A DNA stretch of 6,410 nucleotides from an uncultured Bacillota bacterium (GCA_949298295.1 CASFWS010000060.1:1-6410), one strand, 5' to 3'; counted from the first letter of the stretch, positions 1 through 5,971 are shown. Made by a program: numbers and translations. Notes: generated by a model not told the origin, from the letters alone.

Positions 1-364
1 CGTCGAAGAAGAGGGCCCCGCTGTTCTCGTAGGAGGCAACCTGCTTCACCGCCGACGTCGAAGAATAGACGACATTTCCTTCCCGGGTGCCGGTCGGGTC
101 GTAGCCCTCCGGAAGCGAGGTATCGGTCGACACCTCGAGGACTTCCTTGTATGAATAGCCCTTGAGATCGACCGTTGCCTTCCGCGCCTTGAGGAAGGTT
201 TCCCGTGGGGTCAGCTCCTCGCTGGACGAAGAGGAGACAGTTGCGGTCGGGATGGAGCTCGAGGTTTGTTCGCCCGAAGACTCGGGGGACGAGGAAGAGG
301 CTTCCCCGCCGCAAGCGGCAAGGAGGAGGGCCAAGGAGGCCAGTAGATAAAGCGGTTTTTTCAT
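1..364 (-). CDS. Serine-spacer lipoprotein, N-terminal part (3' end outside window)
   Basis: The start is ATG at 364, with the SD AAAGGA nine bases upstream; 121 codons are visible and the frame is still open at the window edge. Residues 1-18 form a lipoprotein signal peptide: MKKP, a hydrophobic stretch, then the lipobox LAAC with the lipidated Cys at 18. Residues 20-50 are a Ser/Glu/Pro-rich spacer typical of Gram-positive surface lipoproteins. From about 52 a folded domain begins (TPRETFLKARKATVDLKGYS), an amphipathic helix followed by beta-type sequence, as in LolA/LppX-like lipoproteins; that fold assignment is only an impression. It starts 22 nt after the zinc-ribbon/bPH2 gene stops, so it is probably co-transcribed. 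Its start region closely resembles that of the 658-residue lipoprotein (same SD, same spacing, same first four residues), suggesting the two are related. Function is unknown. Confidence 0.85.
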   Translation of the reverse strand, partial: MKKPLYLLASLALLLAACGGEASSSSPESSGEQTSSSIPTATVSSSSSEELTPRETFLKARKATVDLKGYSYKEVLEVSTDTSLPEGYDPTGTREGNVVYSSTSAVKQVASYENSGALFFD

Positions 365-386
365 GGTGGTTGTTCCTTTCTTAACC

Positions 387-923
387 TTATTCGGCGACGA
401 ATTGCTTGATGTCCTTGCCCTTGGCGATAAGCCCCTGGAGGGCGGAAGCGACTTCTTCCGGGTGCTTGCAGCCTTCGATCCGGAGGCCGCCCCGGCCGAC
501 GAGGTTGACCCGCACATCGCCGAAATTGAAGATCTTGCCCTTGAAGGACTGCTCGATGTCGACGGCCAGGACTTGGGTCATCGTCTGGGTCCGCCGCTTC
601 TTGGAGAGGAGGCCCCCTTCGTAGACGTAGCGGTCCCTATAGACGTAATGCCGGTAGGTCCGGTTGGATAGGAACATGCAGATAAGGGCGATGAGAGGGA
701 TGACGAGCCAGAACGTGATGACGAGGAGGAAAGGGAGCAACAGGCCGTAATGGCCGACGAAGCTCCGCTTGGCGACGACGATCGGGGCGTCGGATTCGGA
801 CGAGGTGACCGCCGGGGGATTCGCGGCCTCGCCGTCGCTAGCTCCGCCGAGCTTGGCCCCGCATTTCTCACAATAAGCTGCCCCGTCGTCGGTCGGGGCT
901 CCGCACTTTGGACAAAAACGCAT
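387..923 (-). CDS. Zinc-ribbon, membrane and bPH2 (YdbS-like) domain protein
   Basis: This is a 178-residue protein. The start at 923 was chosen because AAAGAGGT (931-938) lies 7-8 nt upstream and the zinc ribbon begins immediately; longer versions of the frame run through the upstream regulator gene. Residues 4-21 hold CxxC...CxxC (C4, C7, C18, C21), a minimal zinc ribbon. A polar Ser/Ala-rich linker spans about 25-50. Residues 58-86 are strongly hydrophobic with a central Pro and may be a tight two-helix hairpin or one long helix. Residues 94-150 resemble the bacterial PH domain PF03703 (YdbS/YdbT-like): YVYEGGLLSKKRR, then a central VDIEQSFKGKIFNFGDVRVN. The C-terminus is a short helical tail. 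The ribbon and PH-like domain are probably cytoplasmic. It follows the HTH gene by 67 nt and precedes a lipoprotein gene by 22 nt. Its biochemical role is unknown; YdbS-type proteins are usually linked to membrane functions without a defined reaction. Confidence 0.85.
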   Translation of the reverse strand: MRFCPKCGAPTDDGAAYCEKCGAKLGGASDGEAANPPAVTSSESDAPIVVAKRSFVGHYGLLLPFLLVITFWLVIPLIALICMFLSNRTYRHYVYRDRYVYEGGLLSKKRRTQTMTQVLAVDIEQSFKGKIFNFGDVRVNLVGRGGLRIEGCKHPEEVASALQGLIAKGKDIKQFVAE

Positions 924-990
924 TTGGTTTACCTCTTTTCGCCTTACATTCTCGGTAGACTTGGGGAGGCAAAATAGGCCCTTTTGGTTC

Positions 991-1197
991 CTATTCGGGA
1001 TCGGGTACAAGGAGATGGACGTCGACATCGAGGACCTTGGCCATCTTGTAGAGGGTCCGTAGGTCGTAAACCCCGTTGTGGAGCATCTTCCGAAGCGATC
1101 TCTCCTCGACTCCGAGAAGCGACGCGAAGCGGGCTTGGGTAAAACCCCGTGCCTTGATGAAGCGCCGGATTTTTTCCCCGTTTTCCGGGAAAGGCAT
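991..1197 (-). CDS. Small XRE-family helix-turn-helix regulator
   Basis: This is a 68-residue protein that is almost entirely a Cro/C1-type (HTH_3) DNA-binding domain. After a short N-terminus (MPFPENGEKIRRFIKARG), helix 2 is roughly 20-30 (TQARFASLLGV) and the recognition helix about 31-42 (EERSLRKMLHNG). LRTLYKMAKVLDVDVHLLV is the usual fourth/fifth helix ending. The start at 1197 is fixed by a near-perfect SD, AAAGGAGG (1206-1213), eight bases upstream. The frame is open further upstream to the TGA of the preceding gene, but that extension has no HTH content and no SD. A promoter-like TATAAT and a possible SD-masking hairpin lie upstream, so it may have separate or autogenous control. Its targets are unknown; neighbouring envelope genes are the obvious candidates, by position only. 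Confidence 0.88.
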   Translation of the reverse strand: MPFPENGEKIRRFIKARGFTQARFASLLGVEERSLRKMLHNGVYDLRTLYKMAKVLDVDVHLLVPDPE

Positions 1198-1203
1198 CGC
1201 GGT

Positions 1204-1242
1204 GTCCTCCTTTGCAAGGCAAGGCCAAGGCTCCGGAGGGAC
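1204..1242 (-). promoter_or_regulatory. Possible SD-sequestering hairpin upstream of the HTH gene
   Basis: On the minus strand GTCCCTCC (1242-1235) can pair with GGAGGAC (1210-1204), giving seven base pairs with one bulged C and burying most of the SD AAAGGAGG (1206-1213). The 24-nt loop contains CCTTGG/CCTTGC repeats that could form alternative pairs. CTCCGGAG (1231-1238) is also a short palindrome. Regulation by this structure is inference. Confidence 0.4.
1206..1213 (-). promoter_or_regulatory. Shine-Dalgarno deciding the HTH gene start
   Basis: AAAGGAGG, eight bases before the ATG at 1197, is the strongest ribosome binding site in the window. It fixes the 68-residue product against the longer open frame upstream. 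Confidence 0.85.
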
Positions 1243-1254
1243 GATGCGCCCATA

Positions 1255-1260
1255 ATTATA
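1255..1260 (-). promoter_or_regulatory. Possible -10 element for the HTH gene
   Basis: A perfect TATAAT lies 58 nt upstream of the HTH start codon in otherwise GC-rich DNA, just after the TGA of the membrane-protein gene. No clear -35 is seen at normal spacing, so it would be a weak or activator-dependent promoter. It could let the regulator be expressed separately from the lipoprotein operon. Confidence 0.4.
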
Positions 1261-1269
1261 CAGCAACAG

Positions 1270-2637
1270 TCACGAGGACTTCCGATAGAAGAAGGAAGTT
1301 CCCGCGCCGGCCGCGACGTAGAGGGAGGAATAGACTTCCTCTTGGCCCTTTACGAAGCGGATGAGGCCGAAGACGACGGGCGAATAACTCTTGAAGGATG
1401 GGAAATAATCGTATGAGAAGCCGTTCCCGACGAGGAAGAGGAGGCTCAGGAAGAAGGCAAAGCCGAGGAGGCCGGCATCGTAGTTGATCCCATTCGTCGA
1501 AATGGCGACGCCACCGACGATGGGGACGACGCACGCCATCGCCCGGAGGAAGCCGTAGAGGTGGCCGAGCCAGGTCTTTTCCACCTCGTAGCTGATGCGG
1601 TTGCCGATGACGGTCGGGACGAGACGCCGCAAAAGGAAAGGGCTATCGATGCGGACGTCGTCCCCGGCCTTGGGCGAAAAAATAACGAGGGCCAGGAGGG
1701 CCAGGGGCTGGATATAGCAAGGGATCAGCCAGCAGAGGTTCGCCGGATTATTGAGTTTGAGAGCTGAGGAAAAGAGGATGAGCAGGACTAAGTAGGCGAT
1801 GGCGACCACAATCTTCCAAACGTAGTGGCGTTCCGAAACCCGGTAATGGACGACGCTTCCTCGTAAGAAAGAGGCGAGATCGGGCCGGGGATCGCTCTTT
1901 TCCTTGGCGGGAGTCTCCGTCTCCTTCCCGACGACGAGGCCGTAGAGGGCATCGAGCTTCTTGTTCGCCTCGTCGAGCTTTCCCTCGATCGCGAGGATCT
2001 TGATGTCCTTCAGGCGGTTGATCTCGAGGAGGAGCTCGTTGCTCTTCTTCTCGAAGTCCGCGCCCTGCTCCTTGATGGCTTCCCCGAGGGAGGCGATCTC
2101 CGCCTGCTTTTCCTTGCTGAGGTATAGGCTCCTCGACAGTTCGTCCTGGAGGGCCTCCTTCTCCTCAAGGAGGCGGGCGTATTCCTTCCCGCCGGCCCCG
2201 ATGAGGGAGGGATAGTAAGCCGGGTCATAGGGCGGAAGGGGCCTATTCTCCTTCTTGGCAACCGGGAAGACGATGGCATAAAGAAGCGCCATGTAGGAGC
2301 CGACCTTTACTTCCCCGATGGAGGCCTCTTTCTGATGCTTGTGGCGGTTCAGCTTCTTCGAGCGGTCGAGAAAGGAATCGATATCCTTCTTCCCAATCCC
2401 CCACTCCGTTTCCAAGTAGGAGCGGTTCTCGCCTTTCCTTAGGGCCGTCCCGATGGTGAAATCGAGTTTTTCCTCGCTCCCGCGCTTCCGGAGGAGGTTC
2501 TTGAAGAAGCCTTCCGCAAGCTCGAGATAGGCATCGAAAAAGGAAGGCGAAGCCGCGCGCAGGTCGGTAAGGAGGGTCAAGTACCGGGCACGGAGTCCTT
2601 CCTCGGTTTCAAAATAAGCTCGAAGCGGGTCGTTCAT
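1270..2637 (-). CDS. DUF4145/HEPN-like, coiled-coil, multi-pass membrane protein
   Basis: This is a 455-residue protein with three regions. Residues 1-135 are helical and resemble DUF4145, the HEPN-like domain also found at the N-terminus of some HsdR-type proteins: FFDAYLELAEGFFKNLLRKRG near 33-53, then FLDRSKKLNRHKH (89-101) where the family usually has R..GN..H. R92 and H99 fit the loose HEPN spacing R-x6-H, but the usual RN pair is absent, so RNase activity cannot be claimed. A Pro-rich linker (133-145) leads to a heptad-rich coiled coil of about 150-236. Hydrophobic segments then lie near 273-293, 301-321, 362-380 and 388-405. There is no signal peptide, so the N-terminal part should be cytoplasmic. 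The start at 2637 is the only suitable ATG; the weak SD AGGTGG is 12 nt away, separated by a palindrome. It begins 32 nt after the 298-residue lipoprotein gene, suggesting one operon. No function is recognised. Confidence 0.85.
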   Translation of the reverse strand: MNDPLRAYFETEEGLRARYLTLLTDLRAASPSFFDAYLELAEGFFKNLLRKRGSEEKLDFTIGTALRKGENRSYLETEWGIGKKDIDSFLDRSKKLNRHKHQKEASIGEVKVGSYMALLYAIVFPVAKKENRPLPPYDPAYYPSLIGAGGKEYARLLEEKEALQDELSRSLYLSKEKQAEIASLGEAIKEQGADFEKKSNELLLEINRLKDIKILAIEGKLDEANKKLDALYGLVVGKETETPAKEKSDPRPDLASFLRGSVVHYRVSERHYVWKIVVAIAYLVLLILFSSALKLNNPANLCWLIPCYIQPLALLALVIFSPKAGDDVRIDSPFLLRRLVPTVIGNRISYEVEKTWLGHLYGFLRAMACVVPIVGGVAISTNGINYDAGLLGFAFFLSLLFLVGNGFSYDYFPSFKSYSPVVFGLIRFVKGQEEVYSSLYVAAGAGTSFFYRKSS

Positions 2638-2639
2638 GC

Positions 2640-2651
2640 GGTAACGTTACC
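2640..2651. repeat. 12-bp perfect palindrome before the start of the DUF4145-like gene
   Basis: GGTAACGTTACC is its own reverse complement. It ends 2 nt before the ATG at 2637 and shares two bases with the SD AGGTGG (2650-2655). It could be a protein-binding operator, or in mRNA a small hairpin shortening the otherwise long 12-nt SD spacing. Confidence 0.6.
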
Positions 2652-2669
2652 ACCTGGCGGCCCGTTCCT

Positions 2670-3566
2670 CTACTTTTCAATCTCCGGGAGCGTGCCCTCG
2701 AAGGTCGGATAGTCTCCCTCCGTATAGCTGACCTCGGAGGTCGAGACCTGCCAGTTGGCCCGGAGACCTCCGGCGTAAAGGGAATCGTCGACGGTGCTCT
2801 TCGAAGAGACGATGATCCCGTTTTCGATCGTCATCTCGTTTTCGTGGGTAATGACCTCCGAGGGGATGTCGGTTCCTTCCTCGTATTCGGTCAACGAGTA
2901 GGAAAAGGGGTAGGTGCCGTCTCCTTCCACCCTCGGGAGGTCGAGGGTATAGCCAATGTCCGGGAGATCGTAGATCGAAAGGAGGAAAAGGAGGTTGGCG
3001 ATTTGGGAAGTCGCGAAATCGATGGCGAGGTTCGCCTCAATCGTCTCTTCGGCGAAAGCCACTTCTTCCACGACCCGCGATCCATCCTCGTAGACGGTGA
3101 CCCGGTGTACGCTTTCCCCCTCGACGAAGGTCGTCGTGACGTAAGGTTCGGGATCGGAAAGCTCGTAGGAAACTTCCCCGGTTCGCTCGCTGATATAGCC
3201 TTCGTAACGGGTCGTCGTGAACTCGTCGGACGAGGTGATGGTAATCGGATCGGCATCGGTAAGATAGCCAAGCGTCATCGTAACGGACCCGGAAACCTCA
3301 TAAGGGTGGCCCCGGTACCTCTCGAGGGAGGCGATAAAGGCGTTTACCTCGGCCTCGACGCTCTCCTCTTCGCTTGAGGAAGAGGAACCTTCCGAAGGAG
3401 AGGATTCCGGCTCGGAAGGGGAAGAACCCTCTTCGCTTGAGGATGGGAGAGATATAGAAGGCGAGCTGGCTCCGCTTTCAAGGGAAGAAGAGCCAGCCCC
3501 CAGATCGCCCGTGCAGCCGGACAGAAGGAGGGGCAAGGCAAGGAAACAAAACGTTGCTTTGTTCAT
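2670..3566 (-). CDS. Lipoprotein with Ser/Glu-rich spacer and beta-rich domain
   Basis: This is a 298-residue protein. Residues 1-18 are a lipoprotein signal peptide ending in the lipobox LSGC (Cys18). Residues 22-70 are a low-complexity Ser/Pro/Glu spacer containing two near-identical SSSEE blocks 21 residues apart. Residues 71-298 form a secreted domain: a starting helix (EAEVNAFIASLERYRG), many alternating beta-type stretches, and one hydrophobic helix near 186-200 (TSQIANLLFLLSIYD). The pattern recalls LolA/LppX-like lipoproteins, but no specific family is recognised. There is no Cys after residue 18 and no catalytic motif is visible. The start lies 2 nt after the stop of the upstream lipoprotein gene and its SD (GAGG, 3573-3576) sits inside that gene, so the two are probably translationally coupled and their products may act together on the outer face of the membrane. 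Confidence 0.88.
   Translation of the reverse strand: MNKATFCFLALPLLLSGCTGDLGAGSSSLESGASSPSISLPSSSEEGSSPSEPESSPSEGSSSSSEEESVEAEVNAFIASLERYRGHPYEVSGSVTMTLGYLTDADPITITSSDEFTTTRYEGYISERTGEVSYELSDPEPYVTTTFVEGESVHRVTVYEDGSRVVEEVAFAEETIEANLAIDFATSQIANLLFLLSIYDLPDIGYTLDLPRVEGDGTYPFSYSLTEYEEGTDIPSEVITHENEMTIENGIIVSSKSTVDDSLYAGGLRANWQVSTSEVSYTEGDYPTFEGTLPEIEK
3365..3443 (-). repeat. Direct repeat in the lipoprotein spacer
   Basis: CCTCTTCGCTTGAGGA occurs at 3365-3380 and again at 3428-3443, 63 bp (21 codons) apart, within the Ser/Glu-rich spacer of the 298-residue lipoprotein. The in-frame period suggests the spacer lengthened by duplication. Confidence 0.75.
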
Positions 3567-3568
3567 AT

Positions 3569-5545
3569 TTACCCTCGCGGAATCGGAGTGAAGTCGTAGT
3601 AATTGCCGTTCGTCTTCGTAAGGGTCAGAGAATCGAAGGCCGGGCTGATTTCCCCTTCATAGAAGTCCCAGTAAACGGCTCCCCCGCCATTGAGGTCGTC
3701 GCTCCAGTTGTCGATGGCAAGGTTTCGGCCTTCGACCGACCAATCGAAGGTGAATTCGTAGTCCCGGGTCGGGGACCGCTCAAGCTGATGCCCGGTTCCG
3801 TCGGCCTCGAAAGTCATGTAGATGGTCTCCGTCTGGTAAACCAATTCGAAGGTGTTCCCGGTAAGGAACTCCTCGGGCGTCGTTTCGGAGACGGGGACGA
3901 CAAGCACGCTTACCTCATCGGTAAGGTTAGTTCCCGCCACCCGGACCGTAATCGTCGCTTCGCCTGCCCCGACGGCCGTGACGGTGATTTCCCCGGCCTC
4001 AAGGTCGGCCGTGACGGTCAATACCTCTTCGTCACTCGAGGTGGCCTCAAAGGTCTGCTCGGCGGTCGAGGGATTGACCCAGACGTAAGTTGTGGCCTCG
4101 TCCCCGACAACCATCGTCTCCGGGATGTTCCACCCGAAGATTTCGATGCCAGTTGGATCGTCGAATTCGTTGATATGGATGGCTTTTTGCACCGTTTTTT
4201 CGGTCCACACCCCATCCGCGTCGCATCCGAAGTAACTCCAAGTCAAGGTGACGTCGCCATAGCCGACGACCTCGAAGTAGCCCCCGTCGAGGGCGACAAC
4301 GGCCCCGTCGCTGGTGGCCGCCGGGGTCAACGACCATTCGTCGAGAGCGAGGGCCTTGCTCGGCTCATAGACCTTCGGAAGGGCAAAGACGAAGGAGGAA
4401 TCCCGGGGGAAGGAGGAAGGATCGACCTCTTCCCGGCCGGCGTCGAGGACGGCGATTTCGCTTACGTTCTGAAGGAAATAGTCGTGGGGATCGACAGCTG
4501 TCCCCGGAAGGGCGGAACGCGTGCCGTATTCGATGCTCCCGCCGTCTTCGACAACCGTCATGTAGACATCGGTCGGGTCGCTGTTGCTAACGTCGGTCTG
4601 GGTGGTCCTCGTCAGGCATTCGAGGAGGCGCCCGGCATCGAAGTCGAGGGTGAACTCCATCTCGTAGACATAGGTGATCGTGTCGTCGAGGTCGCCGTCG
4701 ATCTCATACTCGATCCGGGTGGCATAGGTCCCCACCGCTTCCTCGCCTTCCGTCAGCTCGAAGCTGTCGACCCCGGTCTGGGTCACGTAGGGGTCGGCCT
4801 CCCACGCGGCGATGGTCCCCGCTGTACGCGAGGCGTGCTGGTAGGTCACCGCTTGCGGGAGCTCGGACTTCAGGATGTAGTCGCCGCTATCGAGGCCCGG
4901 GTCGGGGCTATCGAGGACAAAGACCCGGGTTGCCGCGTCCTGGTAGACGCTTCCCCGGAAGGAGTCGTCGGCATAGTCGCTCACCTCGTAGTAGAGGTCG
5001 TAGGCCAGGGCCGTCTCTGTCAACGAATCGTAGATCAAGTCGCTGGCGAGGGCCTTCCGGCGGAGAAGGGTCGTTGAGGCGGTCTTTTCCTCACCCTCAA
5101 AGGACGTGACGGTCCCTTCGGCAGTCGCGCTCCCGTCCTCGTAGATGTCGAGAGTCTCTTCCTCGACGTAGGTGATCGAACTATCGGTCGTCGTCGTGTC
5201 GGCTTGCCGCCGCGTTTCCCGCGAGGCCGTCCCTTCTTCCGCGGCCGCCGAGGAAAGGAGGGCATAGGCTTCCTCGAAGGTGAGGGTTTCCGGAAGTTCC
5301 GGCTCCGGGGGAACGACGGGCTCCGAGGTACTGCCGCTATCTTCGGAATCGAGGATCGAAGAGGAAGATTCACTTGTCGAAGAAGACTCGCTGCCATCCT
5401 CGGAAGAAGAAGGAAGCGACGAGCTCCCGTCCCCTTGTATCAAAGAGGACCCGCTTTCCTCGGGGGAGGAAGAGAGCTGGGCATCCGTGCAGGCGACGAG
5501 GGGAAGGGCAAGAAGCAAGATAGGCAAGACGATAGGTTTTTTCAT
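3569..5545 (-). CDS. Large lipoprotein with BIG2-type Ig domain and lipocalin-like C-terminus
   Basis: This is a 658-residue protein. Its signal peptide has the lipobox LVAC (Cys19), followed by a Ser/Glu/Asp-rich spacer to about residue 85. Residues 86-345 form an N-terminal domain opening with a helix (FEEAYALLSSAAAEEG) and continuing as beta-rich sequence with many YEDG/YEIDGD turns, broadly like the neighbouring lipoprotein. Residues 395-455 look like a divergent Ig-like unit (FEVVGYGDVTLTWSY). Residues 466-552 are a good BIG2-type domain: VGDEATTYVWVNPSTA, then SSDEEVLTV, then AVGAGEATITV. Residues 557-658 resemble small lipocalin-like domains (LTGNTFELVY, TFEADGTG, FTFDWSVEGRNLAI). BIG2 domains typically support adhesion or act as surface spacers; no ligand can be inferred. 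The start at 5545 has the SD AAAGGA nine bases upstream. Together with the gene starting 2 nt after its stop it looks like a co-expressed surface lipoprotein pair. Confidence 0.9.
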   Translation of the reverse strand: MKKPIVLPILLLALPLVACTDAQLSSSPEESGSSLIQGDGSSSLPSSSEDGSESSSTSESSSSILDSEDSGSTSEPVVPPEPELPETLTFEEAYALLSSAAAEEGTASRETRRQADTTTTDSSITYVEEETLDIYEDGSATAEGTVTSFEGEEKTASTTLLRRKALASDLIYDSLTETALAYDLYYEVSDYADDSFRGSVYQDAATRVFVLDSPDPGLDSGDYILKSELPQAVTYQHASRTAGTIAAWEADPYVTQTGVDSFELTEGEEAVGTYATRIEYEIDGDLDDTITYVYEMEFTLDFDAGRLLECLTRTTQTDVSNSDPTDVYMTVVEDGGSIEYGTRSALPGTAVDPHDYFLQNVSEIAVLDAGREEVDPSSFPRDSSFVFALPKVYEPSKALALDEWSLTPAATSDGAVVALDGGYFEVVGYGDVTLTWSYFGCDADGVWTEKTVQKAIHINEFDDPTGIEIFGWNIPETMVVGDEATTYVWVNPSTAEQTFEATSSDEEVLTVTADLEAGEITVTAVGAGEATITVRVAGTNLTDEVSVLVVPVSETTPEEFLTGNTFELVYQTETIYMTFEADGTGHQLERSPTRDYEFTFDWSVEGRNLAIDNWSDDLNGGGAVYWDFYEGEISPAFDSLTLTKTNGNYYDFTPIPRG

Positions 5546-5571
5546 TGAATGCGTTCCTTTCGCTGCCTTCC

Positions 5572-5598
5572 ATTATGAACGGACGAGGAAAACTTCAA
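5572..5598 (-). promoter_or_regulatory. Possible promoter for the large lipoprotein gene
   Basis: TTGAAG (5593-5598) and CATAAT (5572-5577) are separated by 15 bp, slightly short of the ideal 17. They lie in the 102-nt gap between the miniprotein stop and the lipoprotein start, leaving a leader of about 20 nt. The gap holds no convincing terminator, so read-through from the miniprotein gene is also possible. Confidence 0.4.
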
Positions 5599-5647
5599 GC
5601 ATTAACCGCCAAAGGAACGGAAAGAAATCCGGAAAGAGGTTCTAGCC

Positions 5648-5833
5648 TCAATCGTCGTCGAAAAGGGAGGAAAGGAGGTTCCCGTTACCGACGTAGCGGC
5701 CGAGGGCATCGAACGTTTGCCCGTTCCGGTACGTTCCTTTGTAGCGGCCGAGGGCATCGAAGGCCTGCTCCTCGCCGCCCGTATCGTCGATCCGGCCTTT
5801 GACCCGGCCGAGGCTATCCGTCAAAAAGGGCAT
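5648..5833 (-). CDS. Small protein of three DxLGRxxG repeats
   Basis: This is a 61-residue protein. The start at 5833 was chosen over an ATG at 5854 because AGGAGG (5840-5845) lies six bases upstream; the earlier ATG would place this SD inside the gene. The sequence is mostly three related units: DSLGRVKG (6-13), DALGRYKG (26-33) and DALGRYVG (42-49). The last two units are 16 residues apart and lie on an almost unchanged 21-bp DNA repeat. The tail is acidic (SSLFDDD). There is no signal peptide, Cys or membrane segment, so it should be cytoplasmic. The Asp-x-Leu-Gly-Arg turns with aromatic beta strands recall 4-fold beta-flower-type repeats, but this is a tentative resemblance. It stands alone after a terminator and 102 nt before the large lipoprotein gene. 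Function unknown. Confidence 0.75.
   Translation of the reverse strand: MPFLTDSLGRVKGRIDDTGGEEQAFDALGRYKGTYRNGQTFDALGRYVGNGNLLSSLFDDD
5693..5761 (-). repeat. Direct repeat inside the miniprotein gene
   Basis: Two identical 21-bp copies (5693-5713 and 5741-5761), 48 bp apart, encode the FDALGRY units. The 48-bp period equals 16 codons, so the repeat preserves the frame. The identity suggests recent in-frame duplication or ongoing homogenisation of the unit. Confidence 0.9.
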
Positions 5834-5839
5834 ATCTGA

Positions 5840-5845
5840 CCTCCT
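5840..5845 (-). promoter_or_regulatory. Shine-Dalgarno deciding the miniprotein start
   Basis: AGGAGG with a 6-nt spacer to the ATG at 5833. It would lie within the coding sequence if the upstream in-frame ATG (5854) were used, so it favours the shorter 61-residue product. Confidence 0.8.
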
Positions 5846-5854
5846 CTTTCCCAT

Positions 5855-5860
5855 ATTCTA
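5855..5860 (-). promoter_or_regulatory. Possible -10 element for the repeat miniprotein
   Basis: TAGAAT (5 of 6 matches to TATAAT) lies between the terminator and the SD, where a promoter is required if the terminator works. No good -35 hexamer is seen at 16-18 bp, so the call rests on position and the -10 alone. Confidence 0.35.
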
Positions 5861-5928
5861 GCGGATTTCTGCCTTAACGATTCGCCCCGTAGCAAGGATA
5901 CGAAGCAAGCATGCCGGACGGGAAAGGA

Positions 5929-5957
5929 AAAGGCAGCCGCAATAAACGGCTGCCTTT
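5929..5957 (-). terminator. Intrinsic terminator after the 5972 gene
   Basis: An 11-bp perfect inverted repeat (AAAGGCAGCCG / CGGCTGCCTTT) flanks a 7-nt loop. In the minus direction it is followed by a T-rich tail (TTTTCCTTTCC). It lies 15 nt after the TGA of the upstream gene, where a terminator is expected. The tail on the other strand is weaker, so it acts mainly on minus-strand transcripts. It separates the partial gene from the repeat miniprotein and the lipoprotein operon. Confidence 0.88.
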
Positions 5958-5971
5958 CAGTTGTTAGGTCC

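Noticed and set aside
387..1253. Longer version of the zinc-ribbon protein starting near 1253
   Set aside because: The extra N-terminal part runs opposite-phase through the HTH gene and is Arg/Ser-rich junk, while a good SD and the zinc ribbon mark the start at 923.
1270..2637. Calling the DUF4145-like protein a phage-defence effector
   Set aside because: The RNase motif is degenerate, and there is no partner toxin, antitoxin, nuclease or other defence gene beside it; the neighbours are lipoproteins.
2844..3377. A 177-codon plus-strand frame
   Set aside because: It is the mirror of the 298-residue lipoprotein gene, with no SD or recognisable domain.
3554..5077. A 507-codon open frame on the plus strand
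   Set aside because: It lies entirely opposite the 658-residue and adjacent lipoprotein genes, whose signal peptide, spacer and domains are convincing. Its product is V/G/R/D-rich with no recognisable domain, as expected from a GC-rich antisense frame.
5546..5647. Terminator between the miniprotein and large lipoprotein genes
   Set aside because: Only a 4-bp stem (CGGA/TCCG) is present and no T-run follows.
5834..5854. Earlier ATG for the repeat miniprotein
   Set aside because: It would translate the SD sequence itself and has no SD of its own.
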